Shown here: one piece after another, positions 1 through 8,643 of the stretch
Position numbering within the stretch: position 1 is the stretch's first letter
Layout: the number at the start of each line of letters is the position of its first letter
Assembly: GCA_019120075.1 (NCBI GenBank)
Contig: DWVT01000228.1
Span: 1 to 38,976, forward strand
Source of the DNA: Candidatus Mediterraneibacter excrementigallinarum
Lineage (GTDB): Bacteria; Bacillota; Clostridia; Lachnospirales; Lachnospiraceae
Direction of reading: 5' to 3'
DNA length: 38,976 nt
The notes under the pieces: model-generated
What the model saw: the letters and a program-made list of their open reading frames with translations, nothing else
What the model was told of the DNA's origin: nothing
The model's database searches: none
Made by a program: the position numbers and the translations under genes

Positions 1-74
1 AGCGCCGGTTCAGCTTTGCAGTCCCATGGAAAAAGCAGCATGTTCATACTGCAACAGGATACACCCCCAATTGA

Positions 75-540
75 CTAGGGTCTGACAAAAGCAATAAAGG
101 AAGTAAAAATATGGAAGAGATTTCTGTGATCATCCGAAGCGGACTTTCCCTCTTGGATGTATTGGTTGAAAAGGATGATACTATCTTTTGGTATTTTAAA
201 TCGTTCAGCGCTTGCCTTTGAACTTGTGTAACCTACTGATAGTTTGTTTTTCCAATCCTAAAAAATCGGTGCTTCTGATATACCGAATGCATCATCATCC
301 CATCCGTCGTTTGAAAGGTAACTTTTGCATTTATGTATATCCTTTTGGGCATTTCTTTTTGTGTCACGCATAATACTTTCCCTGATAAAATGTAAATACT
401 TTTTATATTGTTCGCTATTTATAGGTTGTTAATTAAGACCTCTTAAAATTTCTGCAAAATTTTTATTTTCTATAATATTATGCCCAATTATCTAATTTGT
501 TATCTTTATCAAATGTAAATTGTTCTACACTTTTCAACAT
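75..540 (-). pseudogene. Decayed hypothetical gene, minus strand
   Basis: Reading the minus strand from an ATG at 540 gives a short peptide beginning MLKSVEQFTF that stops at about 478. A second frame then continues (IIENKNFAEILRGLN, a stop, QPINSEQYKKYLHFIRES) into an ORF that would start at 371. That ORF runs to a TAG at 77-75, interrupted by one TAG at 260-258. Its parts (for example SYLSNDGWDDDAFGISEAPI, then DWKNKLSVGYTSSKASAERF) have normal protein composition. The simplest reading is a gene of about 155 codons broken by one frameshift and two nonsense codons. I do not recognise the family. Nothing else in 1-686 is convincing; a 36-codon plus-strand ORF at 111-221 with an AAGGAAG-like site lies antisense to it and is probably chance. 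Confidence 0.4.
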
Positions 541-758
541 AAACAAATAACTTCCATGGGGCTGTTTTGAGCTTTTAAAAACGAAAATTTGAAATTACAA
601 TTTCTAAAATCAAGAACGATTTCCTCATCCAAATATAGAAAAAGAAAATTAATATTAGGTATTATGTAATAAAAAGGGAGGGGGAGATGGTGCATGAAGT
701 TGTTTGGGATACCGGATATACATTTTAACATGAAGATTCAATGCGTGGAGAGGTAATG

Positions 759-1625
759 ATGTTTGAACAATATGATGAAGACTTTGCCATACAGTATACT
801 TCTTCGGGAAAGCGTATGTCTGCATATAACTCAAAACTGCATACGTGCCGGATACTGTATGAGGATGAAAAATATTCTGCGATTCAGAAAAAACATGCTG
901 TGCTGGTGTATCCGTCTAGTGCAACATGGGGGAAAAAACAGGAATTGAAAAGGCAGGCGACGGCAGAGAGTCTTGCTGTCAAAGAAATGGTCAGTGAGGC
1001 GGAAGGCGTGGTACGTTACCATTGCTTTCAAAATAAAGGAATGGTAAAAAACGGATTGGTCCGAGTAATCGACATACATAAATATAATACTGACATTACT
1101 GTGGTACAGGTTGATAACAGTAAGGTTAAAGCGGTGTTTGGTCAATGTATTCCGGTCGGAGGTGACACCTTTACAGAAAAAATGCTGAAATACTATATGG
1201 ACAAGCTGACACGGGTAAAAGGTGATATTACAGGAGATGTGCACAGTATTTGTGTATTGAAAGACAGGGTGGAAAATGCAAAACTGCGAATGGGAAAGCA
1301 CCGAATGAAAACAGACGAATTTATATTCCGATCGCCAAAGGATAATATTCGATATTTGTTGAGGATTTTCAGAGAAGATTATAATAGGATGATCAGCGAG
1401 ATAATGGAAATCATTTTTTCAGCAGATAAAAGGTTAATGTCGAAAGCCTGCCAATGTGGGTACGGAAGACCTGAGACGGTGATCCTTGCAGGAGGAATGA
1501 ATCAATGTGAGCAGTGTGTCAGAACGGTAAAAGAGAATTACGAAGATGCATCAGTGCTGTCTTATAAATGCCGTGATGCCGCGATATTAGGAGCAGTACT
1601 TCCTACGGATGAAAGGGGTGGATGA
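759..1625 (+). CDS. Degenerate Hsp70-family ATPase-domain protein
   Basis: This 288-residue protein follows the Hsp70/actin ATPase fold from its second quarter on. A stretch near residue 50 (VLVYPSSATWGKKQELKRQA) matches the Hsp70 segment 'VPAYF..AAKQATK'. VIDIHKYNTDITVVQVD followed by VGGDTF occupies the phosphate-2 and GGD region, and VILAGGMNQCEQ with DAAILGAVL fits the adenosine motif and C-terminal helix. The phosphate-2 glycines are lost and there is no substrate-binding domain, so ATPase activity is doubtful. The start at ATG 759 (or 756) is chosen because GGAGAGG lies at 746-752. An upstream in-frame ATG at 687, after GGGAGGGGG, encodes a 13-residue peptide containing VVWDTGYTF, which resembles a phosphate-1 loop, and ends in TAA at 726. 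The gene may therefore be a 5'-truncated remnant or an intentionally divergent Hsp70. Confidence 0.6.
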   Translation: MFEQYDEDFAIQYTSSGKRMSAYNSKLHTCRILYEDEKYSAIQKKHAVLVYPSSATWGKKQELKRQATAESLAVKEMVSEAEGVVRYHCFQNKGMVKNGLVRVIDIHKYNTDITVVQVDNSKVKAVFGQCIPVGGDTFTEKMLKYYMDKLTRVKGDITGDVHSICVLKDRVENAKLRMGKHRMKTDEFIFRSPKDNIRYLLRIFREDYNRMISEIMEIIFSADKRLMSKACQCGYGRPETVILAGGMNQCEQCVRTVKENYEDASVLSYKCRDAAILGAVLPTDERGG

Positions 1626-1626
1626 A

Positions 1627-2400
1627 ATGGAACAGCTGATAAAAATTGAGGCAGATATTCCTCTGGGACTTTATCATAATCTTAATGAAAGGCTTCAGCA
1701 TGCCTATATGAAGCTTCTGGAAGGAATCAGTTATATGGCATCTGAAGTAAGACTGCAGTTATATGATATTCAGGAACTTCTCACATTGTATAAAGCATTG
1801 CGTTATGATTATCCTCAGACAGAACTGGTGTGGAATTATAAAGATTGTAAATATTCGTCCGGGTATGTTAGTAAAGAAAGCAGGGAAATCATACTTTATA
1901 TGGAATATCATGGAAGTTATGAAAGTATAAAGCAAAAGCTGCAGAATATAGAGGCGGAAGCAGAAAGGATCATAGAAATCTGTATGTTTGGAGATAAGAT
2001 AACGGATGATGCTATAGTCAGAAGATTATGCGATTATGTGGTGAAAGTATATCATTATGCAGAAGAACAGAGCGATGGGACATATCCCGAGTATGCCTAT
2101 ACATTGGAATGTCTTGTGCGGGGAGATGGAGTATGTGCGGGATTTGCAACTGCGTTGACCTATATTCTCAGAAAGCTGCAGATTCCGGTAATGACTGTTA
2201 GCGGGAAAGCAAACGGACAATGTTTTTCCGGGCATGCATGGAATATTATTCAACGTTCGGATGGTACATACTGGCATATTGATCTGACATGGGATCTGGG
2301 GTGTGCTCTGGAAGGTCAAAAGTATTTTGAGCTGGATGACGGGGCTATGAGAGCCAGAAAGCATTACTGGAATAGTCAAGAATATCCTATGTGCGGTTGA
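1627..2400 (+). CDS. Transglutaminase-like cysteine protease-fold protein
   Basis: A 257-residue protein whose C-terminal half has the transglutaminase/peptidase core. The nucleophile region is GDGVCAGFA (Cys170), the histidine is in SGHAWN (His203) and the acid is in HIDLTWDLG (Asp219), in the right order and spacing for the Cys-His-Asp triad. The N-terminal 140 residues are predicted helical and not recognised. No signal peptide or membrane segment is visible, so it should act in the cytoplasm, unlike many bacterial transglutaminase-like proteins. The start at ATG 1627 follows AAGGGGTGG; an in-frame ATG at 1609 lies inside the previous gene's end. It directly follows the degenerate Hsp70 gene and is closed by a strong terminator. 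It could cleave, crosslink or deamidate a partner of this locus; the substrate is unknown. Confidence 0.65.
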   Translation: MEQLIKIEADIPLGLYHNLNERLQHAYMKLLEGISYMASEVRLQLYDIQELLTLYKALRYDYPQTELVWNYKDCKYSSGYVSKESREIILYMEYHGSYESIKQKLQNIEAEAERIIEICMFGDKITDDAIVRRLCDYVVKVYHYAEEQSDGTYPEYAYTLECLVRGDGVCAGFATALTYILRKLQIPVMTVSGKANGQCFSGHAWNIIQRSDGTYWHIDLTWDLGCALEGQKYFELDDGAMRARKHYWNSQEYPMCG

Positions 2401-2480
2401 GAAACTGACTTGCCTGCTCATTTCTAAAATGCAACAGTGAAATTATGATTACAGATCTTAAAGTGTCCGTTGCAGATTTT

Positions 2481-2515
2481 ATCGCATCACTTGCATAAGG
2501 TGATGCGATTTTTTT
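2481..2515 (+). terminator. Rho-independent terminator
   Basis: A perfect 10-bp stem (ATCGCATCAC at 2481-2490 and GTGATGCGAT at 2500-2509) with a 9-nt loop runs straight into seven T. It separates the first two genes from the FHA/SEDS/PBP operon that begins at 2560. Confidence 0.9.
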
Positions 2516-2559
2516 GCCTTTTTGGGCTATTATGATGACACGGAGGAGGGGCGCAAAAG

Positions 2560-3009
2560 ATGAAAACGGTTTATTTTCAATTGTTGGCTGTTCTGTTTTT
2601 ATTCATTATAATCGTATTTCTTTACTTTTATCTGAGAAAAGGAGATGGGGAAGAAAGGATGGGAAAAGATATCTGGACGCTCCGATGTCGGCGGACAGTG
2701 CCGGCATCAGGAATTGGACTGCGGCAGATGCTCTTGTTTCGCAGACGGCGGGATGAAGCTTCATTACCGGAGGGGAGCTTCTATCTGGGAAGTAATGTGC
2801 TGCTGGATGATATTGTGTTGAACACAAGGAAAAGCATTCGGCTATATCTGAATGTAATGCCTGATAAAGTATTGCTGACAGTACTGAAAGGGCAGGTGAA
2901 GATCAACGGATACATCTATCAGAAAGATCAAAACAGGCAGATTGTAATCCATAATTATATGGAAGTTTTTGCAAATGAGGCAAGGCTCTTATTCAGAAAA
3001 GGCAGGTGA
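2560..3009 (+). CDS. Membrane-anchored protein with FHA-like domain
   Basis: This 149-residue protein has one N-terminal membrane helix (roughly residues 5-26, LLAVLFLFIIIVFLYFYL), a basic linker rich in arginine, then a beta-rich domain from about residue 68. GSFYLGSNVLLDDIVLN resembles the 'IGR...DIVL' start of an FHA domain, and KGQVKINGYIYQ resembles the 'NGTFVNG' end. The central Ser-x-x-His of canonical phosphothreonine readers is missing, so the match is weak and phosphopeptide binding is doubtful. The start follows GGAGGAGG at about 2539-2546. FHA proteins next to SEDS/PBP pairs are a familiar arrangement in Gram-positive bacteria, which supports the call. It probably acts at the membrane as an adaptor for the next two genes. 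Confidence 0.5.
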   Translation: MKTVYFQLLAVLFLFIIIVFLYFYLRKGDGEERMGKDIWTLRCRRTVPASGIGLRQMLLFRRRRDEASLPEGSFYLGSNVLLDDIVLNTRKSIRLYLNVMPDKVLLTVLKGQVKINGYIYQKDQNRQIVIHNYMEVFANEARLLFRKGR

Positions 3010-3016
3010 ATTGACG

Positions 3017-4300
3017 ATGTTATTGCTGTATTTTGGATTTGAAGCTGCTGTTGCCTGTTGGACGTTACGCAGCGGGCTCACTACAACAGCGGAGATGAAG
3101 CTTTTTTATCTCCTTACATTGCTTGTACTGCTGGTATCAGAAACAGTAATGACATTTGTCGGGAGAAAAAAGAGAAATTTATATTCCTGCGTAACTGCGG
3201 TGCTGATCCTTGCGAATGTGGGCGCGTCGCTGGCATACCGGATGAATCAGGTAAAGACAGAAAATGTGGACGAGGTATCACATTCAAAACAATATTTTGA
3301 AGATATTATTTTGATGCTCATTGTATTCGGGCTTGTGTATTTTACAGTTCGTTTTACACGTATATATCAGTTAAAGACTGTGAACCTGATCATTATAGCG
3401 GCGCTTCCGGCTGTCCTTTTTGTTACGAGAATCGGCGGCGAAAAATCCGGCGGTGCATACATTTCTTTTTTCGGTATTCTTATATTTGCGGTTGTTTTAG
3501 CCGGGTATCCTTTTGCAGCGGCATATTTTCTGTCGAGAGAGGAAAACAGGTATCTTCATGGCGGTGTCAGAAGTATGCCGCTAAACCTGGCTTCGTTTCT
3601 TGGATATACATTTATACTTTACATAGGTTGTGTGATATGCAATGAGTTCGGATTGCTGCTGGTTGTGGGGATTACATCAACGATGTTGTTCTATATCAGG
3701 TCAAGAAATTTCCGAACCAAGCTGCTATATACAGCAGTCTGCGGGATGGGTGCGCTGATGTCCTGTATTATGATCGGACATATACAAGAGAGGGTATATA
3801 TCTGGATGCATCTGAGTGAGATAACGCCGGATGATCCTCTGGCAGGAAAGGCTGAATCCGTTCTTTATGTTTTCCGGAACCTTCCGCGGACCGGATTCTG
3901 GGGGAATGGACTTGGAAGCATACCGGTGTCGATTTATCCGACACTGAATACGGATCATGCTTTTGCTGCGCTGATACTGGAATATTCACTTGTGTTTGCT
4001 GCGATAATTCTTTTGATCAGCATTTTGTATGTAAAAGCGCTGCTGGCGGGATGTCATGCTGATGATCTGTATGATTATATATTGAATCTCTGCTGTGCGC
4101 TGATTATCGGAACCATCATACTGATTCACATCGGATCAAATCTGGGTAGCAGCATTACGGCGGGTGTCGGCATGCCTTACGTATCAGAGGGAAGCGCAGT
4201 AAATATAATGCTTGTCGCTCTGACTGCGGTCCATTGCGGAATATACGAAAGGGGGAGGAGACATGCTTTATCAGAAGAAAAAGAAATATATGAAGACTGA
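3017..4300 (+). CDS. SEDS-family peptidoglycan polymerase (FtsW/RodA-like)
   Basis: A 427-residue polytopic membrane protein with about ten hydrophobic helices. SEDS hallmarks are in order in the second half: DDPLAGKAES (the conserved Asp region), GNGLGSIPVSIYPTLNTDHA (like the 'G.GLG...LP..HTDF' loop), and IHIGSNLGSSITAGVGMPYV followed by SEGSAVN (like 'N.G...GLLP.TG.PLPFVS.GGSS'). SEDS proteins polymerise glycan strands from lipid II together with a class B PBP, which is exactly the next gene. The ATG at 3017 is preferred, with AGGTG at 3004-3008 overlapping the previous stop; alternatives at 2969/2975 lie inside the previous gene. It overlaps the PBP gene by 38 bases. The middle Gly-rich signature deviates (GVGMPYVSEGS), so it is a divergent member, not the housekeeping FtsW. 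Confidence 0.8.
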   Translation: MLLLYFGFEAAVACWTLRSGLTTTAEMKLFYLLTLLVLLVSETVMTFVGRKKRNLYSCVTAVLILANVGASLAYRMNQVKTENVDEVSHSKQYFEDIILMLIVFGLVYFTVRFTRIYQLKTVNLIIIAALPAVLFVTRIGGEKSGGAYISFFGILIFAVVLAGYPFAAAYFLSREENRYLHGGVRSMPLNLASFLGYTFILYIGCVICNEFGLLLVVGITSTMLFYIRSRNFRTKLLYTAVCGMGALMSCIMIGHIQERVYIWMHLSEITPDDPLAGKAESVLYVFRNLPRTGFWGNGLGSIPVSIYPTLNTDHAFAALILEYSLVFAAIILLISILYVKALLAGCHADDLYDYILNLCCALIIGTIILIHIGSNLGSSITAGVGMPYVSEGSAVNIMLVALTAVHCGIYERGRRHALSEEKEIYED

Positions 4301-5678
4301 AAGAAGAATTTATGTCCTTGTCCTGCTGTTTATTATCGCGTTATTTTTGACGAGAGTTTATGAAGGAAATATTGAATCGGCAGAGAATGCCGGTCTGCTG
4401 ATCAGGCTCTCGGATCAATATCAGATGGGTGCGGTATATGACCGGAATGGAAATGTCATTGTCCGGGGAACAGATGGGGGAATGGAATGGGCCGGAAAAC
4501 AGGAGGAGCAGGAAGCAATGGCTGGTCTCTTTGGCCCTACTCTGGAAAATACATATGCATCAAGGATGACGATATGGGGAATGGCTCCCGAATTGTTTGG
4601 CTACAACGATAATCGCCTGAATCTGAAAGGGTTGCTGCGCCCGGGGGAAGCCCGTGTGGGAGGCAGTATAGAGCTGACAATAGATAAAGAACTGCAGACA
4701 TTTATCTGTTCTCTGCTAAAGCAAAAAGGAGTGGAAAATGCGGCAGTTGTAGTTTCAAACTGGAGAACAGGTGAGGTATTGGCAGCCGTTTCTCTGCCAG
4801 CCGCCCTCCCTGGTGAAGCAGAAGAGAAAATAAGCAGTATATTCAGTCAACTTTACAGCCCGGGATCAACAATAAAAATCATACTGGCAGCTGCTGCGCT
4901 GAGTATTGATCCGGATCTGGCAGCTTTTGAATATGACTGCACAGCGGAAAATCATATCTTTCATACAGAAAAGGGAGATTATCGAGTATCCTGCGCCGGA
5001 AATGTATATCACGGAAGAGTGGATATGGAGGAAGCGATAGCAGACAGCTGCAACGGATACTTTATAAGTCTGCTTCAGCAGCTTCCGAAAGATGAACTTG
5101 CAGAGGAACTGAAAAACTGGGGATTTGATACAACCATAAGTTTTGACCAATTCTCATATTGGGATCAGACTTTTTCAGGTAAAGATGCATCGGAAATTGA
5201 ATATCTTCTGGGTGCGATCGGTCAGGGGAACTGCAGTATTACTCCGATAGGATTGAATCTGTGTACAAATGTTCTGCTTAATTCAGGAAGACTGCAGGAG
5301 CCGGCTGTGATACAGAAAAGATCAGCTTCCCCAGATGATGATATGAGAAGCTGCCTGAGCGGGAAATCGTATGAAGTCTGCAGTGAAGTAACAGCTGATA
5401 CAGTAAAGGAGATGATGCTCGGAGTAACTTCTTATGGAACAGGAACAGGTTTTGGAATGAACGGGTTTGCGGCAAAAACCGGAACCGCACAGAAGGCAGA
5501 CGAGGAAGGCAATCTTTCGAACTTTTATACTGTGTGGACCACAGGGGGGCTGACTGATGAGGAAAGTCCATATAGTGTAACAGTCTGTTTTGATAATGTA
5601 AGCAGCGATATTCGCAGCACATATGCAGGTCAGGTGGCAAAAGAGATTCTGGAGTACATGACAGGAGGAGAGAATTGA
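4263..5678 (+). CDS. Class B penicillin-binding protein (transpeptidase)
   Basis: This 471-residue protein has a short cytoplasmic N-terminus, one membrane helix (about residues 15-31) and an extracellular transpeptidase domain. All three active-site motifs are present: S202-T-I-K205, S262-C-N264 and K405-T-G407, so it should be a live D,D-transpeptidase. It is shorter than FtsI or PBP2 (usually 550-700) because the N-terminal pedestal region is reduced. It resembles the PbpA-type proteins found beside FtsW/RodA genes in Gram-positives. The start at ATG 4263 sits just after GGGGGAGGAG and lies inside the end of the SEDS gene, implying translational coupling. Together with its SEDS partner it would build peptidoglycan at a specific site or stage. 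Confidence 0.85.
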   Translation: MLYQKKKKYMKTERRIYVLVLLFIIALFLTRVYEGNIESAENAGLLIRLSDQYQMGAVYDRNGNVIVRGTDGGMEWAGKQEEQEAMAGLFGPTLENTYASRMTIWGMAPELFGYNDNRLNLKGLLRPGEARVGGSIELTIDKELQTFICSLLKQKGVENAAVVVSNWRTGEVLAAVSLPAALPGEAEEKISSIFSQLYSPGSTIKIILAAAALSIDPDLAAFEYDCTAENHIFHTEKGDYRVSCAGNVYHGRVDMEEAIADSCNGYFISLLQQLPKDELAEELKNWGFDTTISFDQFSYWDQTFSGKDASEIEYLLGAIGQGNCSITPIGLNLCTNVLLNSGRLQEPAVIQKRSASPDDDMRSCLSGKSYEVCSEVTADTVKEMMLGVTSYGTGTGFGMNGFAAKTGTAQKADEEGNLSNFYTVWTTGGLTDEESPYSVTVCFDNVSSDIRSTYAGQVAKEILEYMTGGEN

Positions 5679-7033
5679 TGAAAAAAATATCAAAAAAATG
5701 GCGTTCATGGTTGGATTCTTTTCTGATTGACGGGAAGTCAAAAATCTCGTATCAGAAACTCTGTGACAGTGAAGGGAATCCATTGGAAGAAGAGGATATT
5801 CTCTTTGCAGATGAGAATATGATGACAGGAAAGCAGACACTGGGGGTATGGGGGCTTGACAGCCCGGAGGAGGAAAACTTTCTCACACTGGATATGGAAG
5901 GAGTAATACCTGTATTTGACGAGGCAGGAAATTTTCCTATAGCGCTCAAAACCAAAGACGGACATCTGGCATATCTTAAGGTATCCCGAAAAACCAAAGA
6001 GGTTCTGCCAATCCATGCAGGTTGCTGTCCGGTATTAAGTGTTATTTTTATAGGAGCCCCGTCAGCGGGGAAAACAGTTCATTTTCTGCAGCTTTGCGAC
6101 CCTGCTTTCCACGATATGCTTGCCAGAAATACAACATGCAGCTTTGAAGATGATCTCCCGTCAGATGCGGTGAGGAGAAAGCGGTATGAGGAAGCAAGAG
6201 CGGATATGAAAAATAAAAAAATCCTTCCTGAGCCAAACAGGAAAGGCGAGGTGATACTGCCCTACTATTTCTATGTACAGCATCGTGAGGGAGAGGAAAC
6301 AAGGCGTGCTCTGTTAAGGCTGGACGATATTGACGGGGAGCAGTGTACAAATATGGAATGGGAGAGTAAAATCTTTCAAAGTAATATCTTCATTATTACG
6401 ATTGGTGCTGATGAGCTTTTGGCTGCTGAAAGAGGAGAGGAAGTGCAGTATACCAGAGTTGTAAAGCAGCTTCTCCCAAGGCTGAAAGTCCTTCGTCAGG
6501 ACGGAGAATATGAAGTAAGGGTAATGATCACGAAATGTGATCTGCTGGATTTTACGAATCCGTATCTGGAAACGGCATCCGAGAATTCGATTGAACTTAA
6601 AGGGGGAAAAATCCGGCAGACGGCTCACGAAACCGGATTTGACTATCAGGTATTTAAGAAAAGAAGCAGATGTATACAGAATTATCTGCGAAAAGAATGT
6701 CCGAATTTTTACAGCAATCTTATAAATTCTATTCCTGCTGAAAAACTTGATTTTTGTATGGTCGCTTCAATCGGGGAAGAGTGTAAAGACCACAGGTATG
6801 AGCATTTTAAACCTATGTTTATAGACGAGCCTATTCTTTCTATACTTGCAAAAGAGGGATTATATCCTGTTGAGGTTCTGCGGGAAAGACCGGAAGAGGA
6901 AGAGGCAAAGTCTACGGTAAAGAGCGCAACACAGAAATTTTATGATGTAATCAACCGTTTCAAAGACTTTATGGGACTTCCAGATGAATATGATGAGTTT
7001 ATGGACGAAGACGAGGAGGATGATGAAGAGTGA
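5678..7033 (+). CDS. P-loop GTPase, possibly DO-GTPase2-like
   Basis: This 451-residue soluble protein has the TRAFAC GTPase motifs: G1 GAPSAGKT (G126-T133), a G3-like LDDIDGE (D216-E221) and G4-like TKCD (T285-D288). Residues 1-115 form a separate region without a recognised fold. The C-terminus is very acidic (DEYDEFMDEDEEDDEE). Size and motif style recall the DO-GTPase2 families described in GTPase-associated conflict systems, but that assignment is from memory of the family and needs a profile search. The start is ATG 5678, overlapping the PBP stop by one base, with GGAGGAG at 5663-5669. The next gene overlaps its stop by four bases, so the two products probably form a unit: a nucleotide switch with its partner. 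Confidence 0.6.
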   Translation: MKKISKKWRSWLDSFLIDGKSKISYQKLCDSEGNPLEEEDILFADENMMTGKQTLGVWGLDSPEEENFLTLDMEGVIPVFDEAGNFPIALKTKDGHLAYLKVSRKTKEVLPIHAGCCPVLSVIFIGAPSAGKTVHFLQLCDPAFHDMLARNTTCSFEDDLPSDAVRRKRYEEARADMKNKKILPEPNRKGEVILPYYFYVQHREGEETRRALLRLDDIDGEQCTNMEWESKIFQSNIFIITIGADELLAAERGEEVQYTRVVKQLLPRLKVLRQDGEYEVRVMITKCDLLDFTNPYLETASENSIELKGGKIRQTAHETGFDYQVFKKRSRCIQNYLRKECPNFYSNLINSIPAEKLDFCMVASIGEECKDHRYEHFKPMFIDEPILSILAKEGLYPVEVLRERPEEEEAKSTVKSATQKFYDVINRFKDFMGLPDEYDEFMDEDEEDDEE

Positions 7034-8511
7034 AAAAGGAGCATTATTATCTGGCGTCGCGGATCCCTTCTAAAGGCGGGCTTAAGATTATCAGGACAGA
7101 TGAAGATTTCCCGAAAAGCTATGAAGAATATATTGAGGGGAAATGCCTGGAAGTATTTGTCCCGGAATATGACTTCAATGCAGTTGTGATCCATCCATTG
7201 GGGAACGGGGACATTGTGACTGCACTGGCAAGAAAGGTAGAGAGCAGCAGATGGGAGTCACGTGTTCATGAGAACATTCATGGATACGTGATGAATACAG
7301 GGGCATTTTCAGGGCAGTTATTGCCGCTGCTGACCGCTTCGGACAAGGTGTTTGACAACTGCTTTTATAACTGGAATGTTGAAGAGGCGGAACAGCTTGA
7401 TGAGAGCAAACTTTGGTTCCACCCGGCAGAAAGAAAGCCCAGGGTAGAAAATAACTTTCTTGACAGTTTAGAAAATGGAGGCAGAGAGGCTTTTTTCTAT
7501 TCTGTTTATCGTACAATCACAGAAAATGAAAGACTCCATCTGATTGTTCCGCGCGGATTAAGCAGAATGCTCCAGGCCGCATGTTATGAGATTCTCCCCT
7601 TTTATTGCAGAAACAGACTGTCTACCGTATCAGAGGGAGAAGTGCTGCAGTCAGAGGTAAATATTATCCTTTCAAACGACAGGGAACTCAAGTATCAGAT
7701 AGCCGGCAGGTATAAAAGGATAGGTCTTGATGCTTTCATCCGCCGGGGGATGACGTTGAGGCGAAATGATATTCCGTATTTTCATCAGCTTATAAGTGAA
7801 GAATCAAGAAAAAGAGAGGAAATCTATGAGTATATTGCTAAAATCCTAGAACCTCTTTATGAAGACAAGGAATCGGGAAATATCCTGATGTCACTGGAAC
7901 TCTATGACCTTCTGGCAGATATCATTATCAATACGGACGGAGGAAAATATTGCGATGAAAGGCTTCGGCGGAGGATGGAAGACATCAGGCATCTAAGCGT
8001 GCGGAAAATCCTTAAATCATGCTTTCCGTGCTTGGGCAAAACAAAAGAAGAGATAAAGACTATTCAGACGGGAGAAGAGAGGCTGGACAGCCAGATTGGA
8101 ATGTGCCTGGAATATATGAAAAATGAGTATCCACTGAATTCTTTGTTCCAGGAGATCCGGGAATATTATTTTGGACGGGAAAGGAAAAGACAATGGGGAG
8201 TATTTCAGAATAAGCTGCGGCGTGAACTTGAACGTTTGCCCCTGCATCCAAAGAGAAAAGAAAAATATGTAACATTACTTTTTCTTGCTTATGAAAACTA
8301 CAGGGGGAAGACAAGGCGGTTTGACCAGAATGTGATTCCGGCTCCGTATGATCTGGAGGGAATGATGTTGTTTTTGCGTCAGAAGACAAAATCAGAGAGG
8401 GAATACAGGAAGTATGTTGTTGAGGCGATGAAACGGTATAGTGAGGGAGTTGCAGTATATATGCCAGTGAGGAAAAGTAAGAGAGTGTTGCTGCGTATAA
8501 AGTCGGAGTGA
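7030..8511 (+). CDS. GTPase partner protein, possibly GAP1-like
   Basis: A 493-residue soluble protein starting at GTG 7030, which overlaps the GTPase stop (GTGA), with GAGGAGG at 7014-7020. The N-terminus (HYYLASRIPSKGGLKIIRTD) has the layout of the N-terminal domain of GTPase-associated protein 1, a helper usually coded beside DO-GTPases. The middle (RTITENERLHLIVPRGLSRM) and the basic, charged C-terminal third are not recognised. No enzyme motif is seen. The strict coupling to the GTPase gene argues that it is a partner, regulator or scaffold. The GAP1 suggestion is an inference; a structure-based search would decide. Confidence 0.4.
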   Translation: MKKEHYYLASRIPSKGGLKIIRTDEDFPKSYEEYIEGKCLEVFVPEYDFNAVVIHPLGNGDIVTALARKVESSRWESRVHENIHGYVMNTGAFSGQLLPLLTASDKVFDNCFYNWNVEEAEQLDESKLWFHPAERKPRVENNFLDSLENGGREAFFYSVYRTITENERLHLIVPRGLSRMLQAACYEILPFYCRNRLSTVSEGEVLQSEVNIILSNDRELKYQIAGRYKRIGLDAFIRRGMTLRRNDIPYFHQLISEESRKREEIYEYIAKILEPLYEDKESGNILMSLELYDLLADIIINTDGGKYCDERLRRRMEDIRHLSVRKILKSCFPCLGKTKEEIKTIQTGEERLDSQIGMCLEYMKNEYPLNSLFQEIREYYFGRERKRQWGVFQNKLRRELERLPLHPKRKEKYVTLLFLAYENYRGKTRRFDQNVIPAPYDLEGMMLFLRQKTKSEREYRKYVVEAMKRYSEGVAVYMPVRKSKRVLLRIKSE

Positions 8512-8599
8512 ACAGAATTGCATATCGAAATGCATATTTTGATTTGTCAACAGTATAAATGCAGATGAAGTACTTGAAAGCCTCATGGTGCTTTGAACT

Positions 8600-8631
8600 A
8601 AACGCAAATTTCAAAAATGAAATTTGCGTTT
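8600..8631. repeat. Perfect 13-bp inverted repeat, operator or attenuator candidate
   Basis: AAACGCAAATTTC (8600-8612) and GAAATTTGCGTTT (8619-8631) are exact complements around a 6-nt loop. It is not followed by a T-run, so it is a poor terminator as it stands. It lies in the 209-bp gap before the XRE regulator gene, about 13 bp upstream of that gene's likely -35 box, so it may be the regulator's own operator. Confidence 0.55.
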
Positions 8632-8643
8632 CTGAATTTCATA

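Noticed and set aside
1-221. Plus-strand ORFs at the left edge (1-78 and 111-221)
   Set aside because: Both are short, lie antisense to the decayed minus-strand gene, and show no recognisable motif.
534-731. Minus-strand ORF of 65 codons ahead of the first Hsp70-like gene
   Set aside because: It lies antisense to the ribosome site and leader of the plus-strand gene, has no ribosome site of its own and a low-complexity hydrophobic composition.
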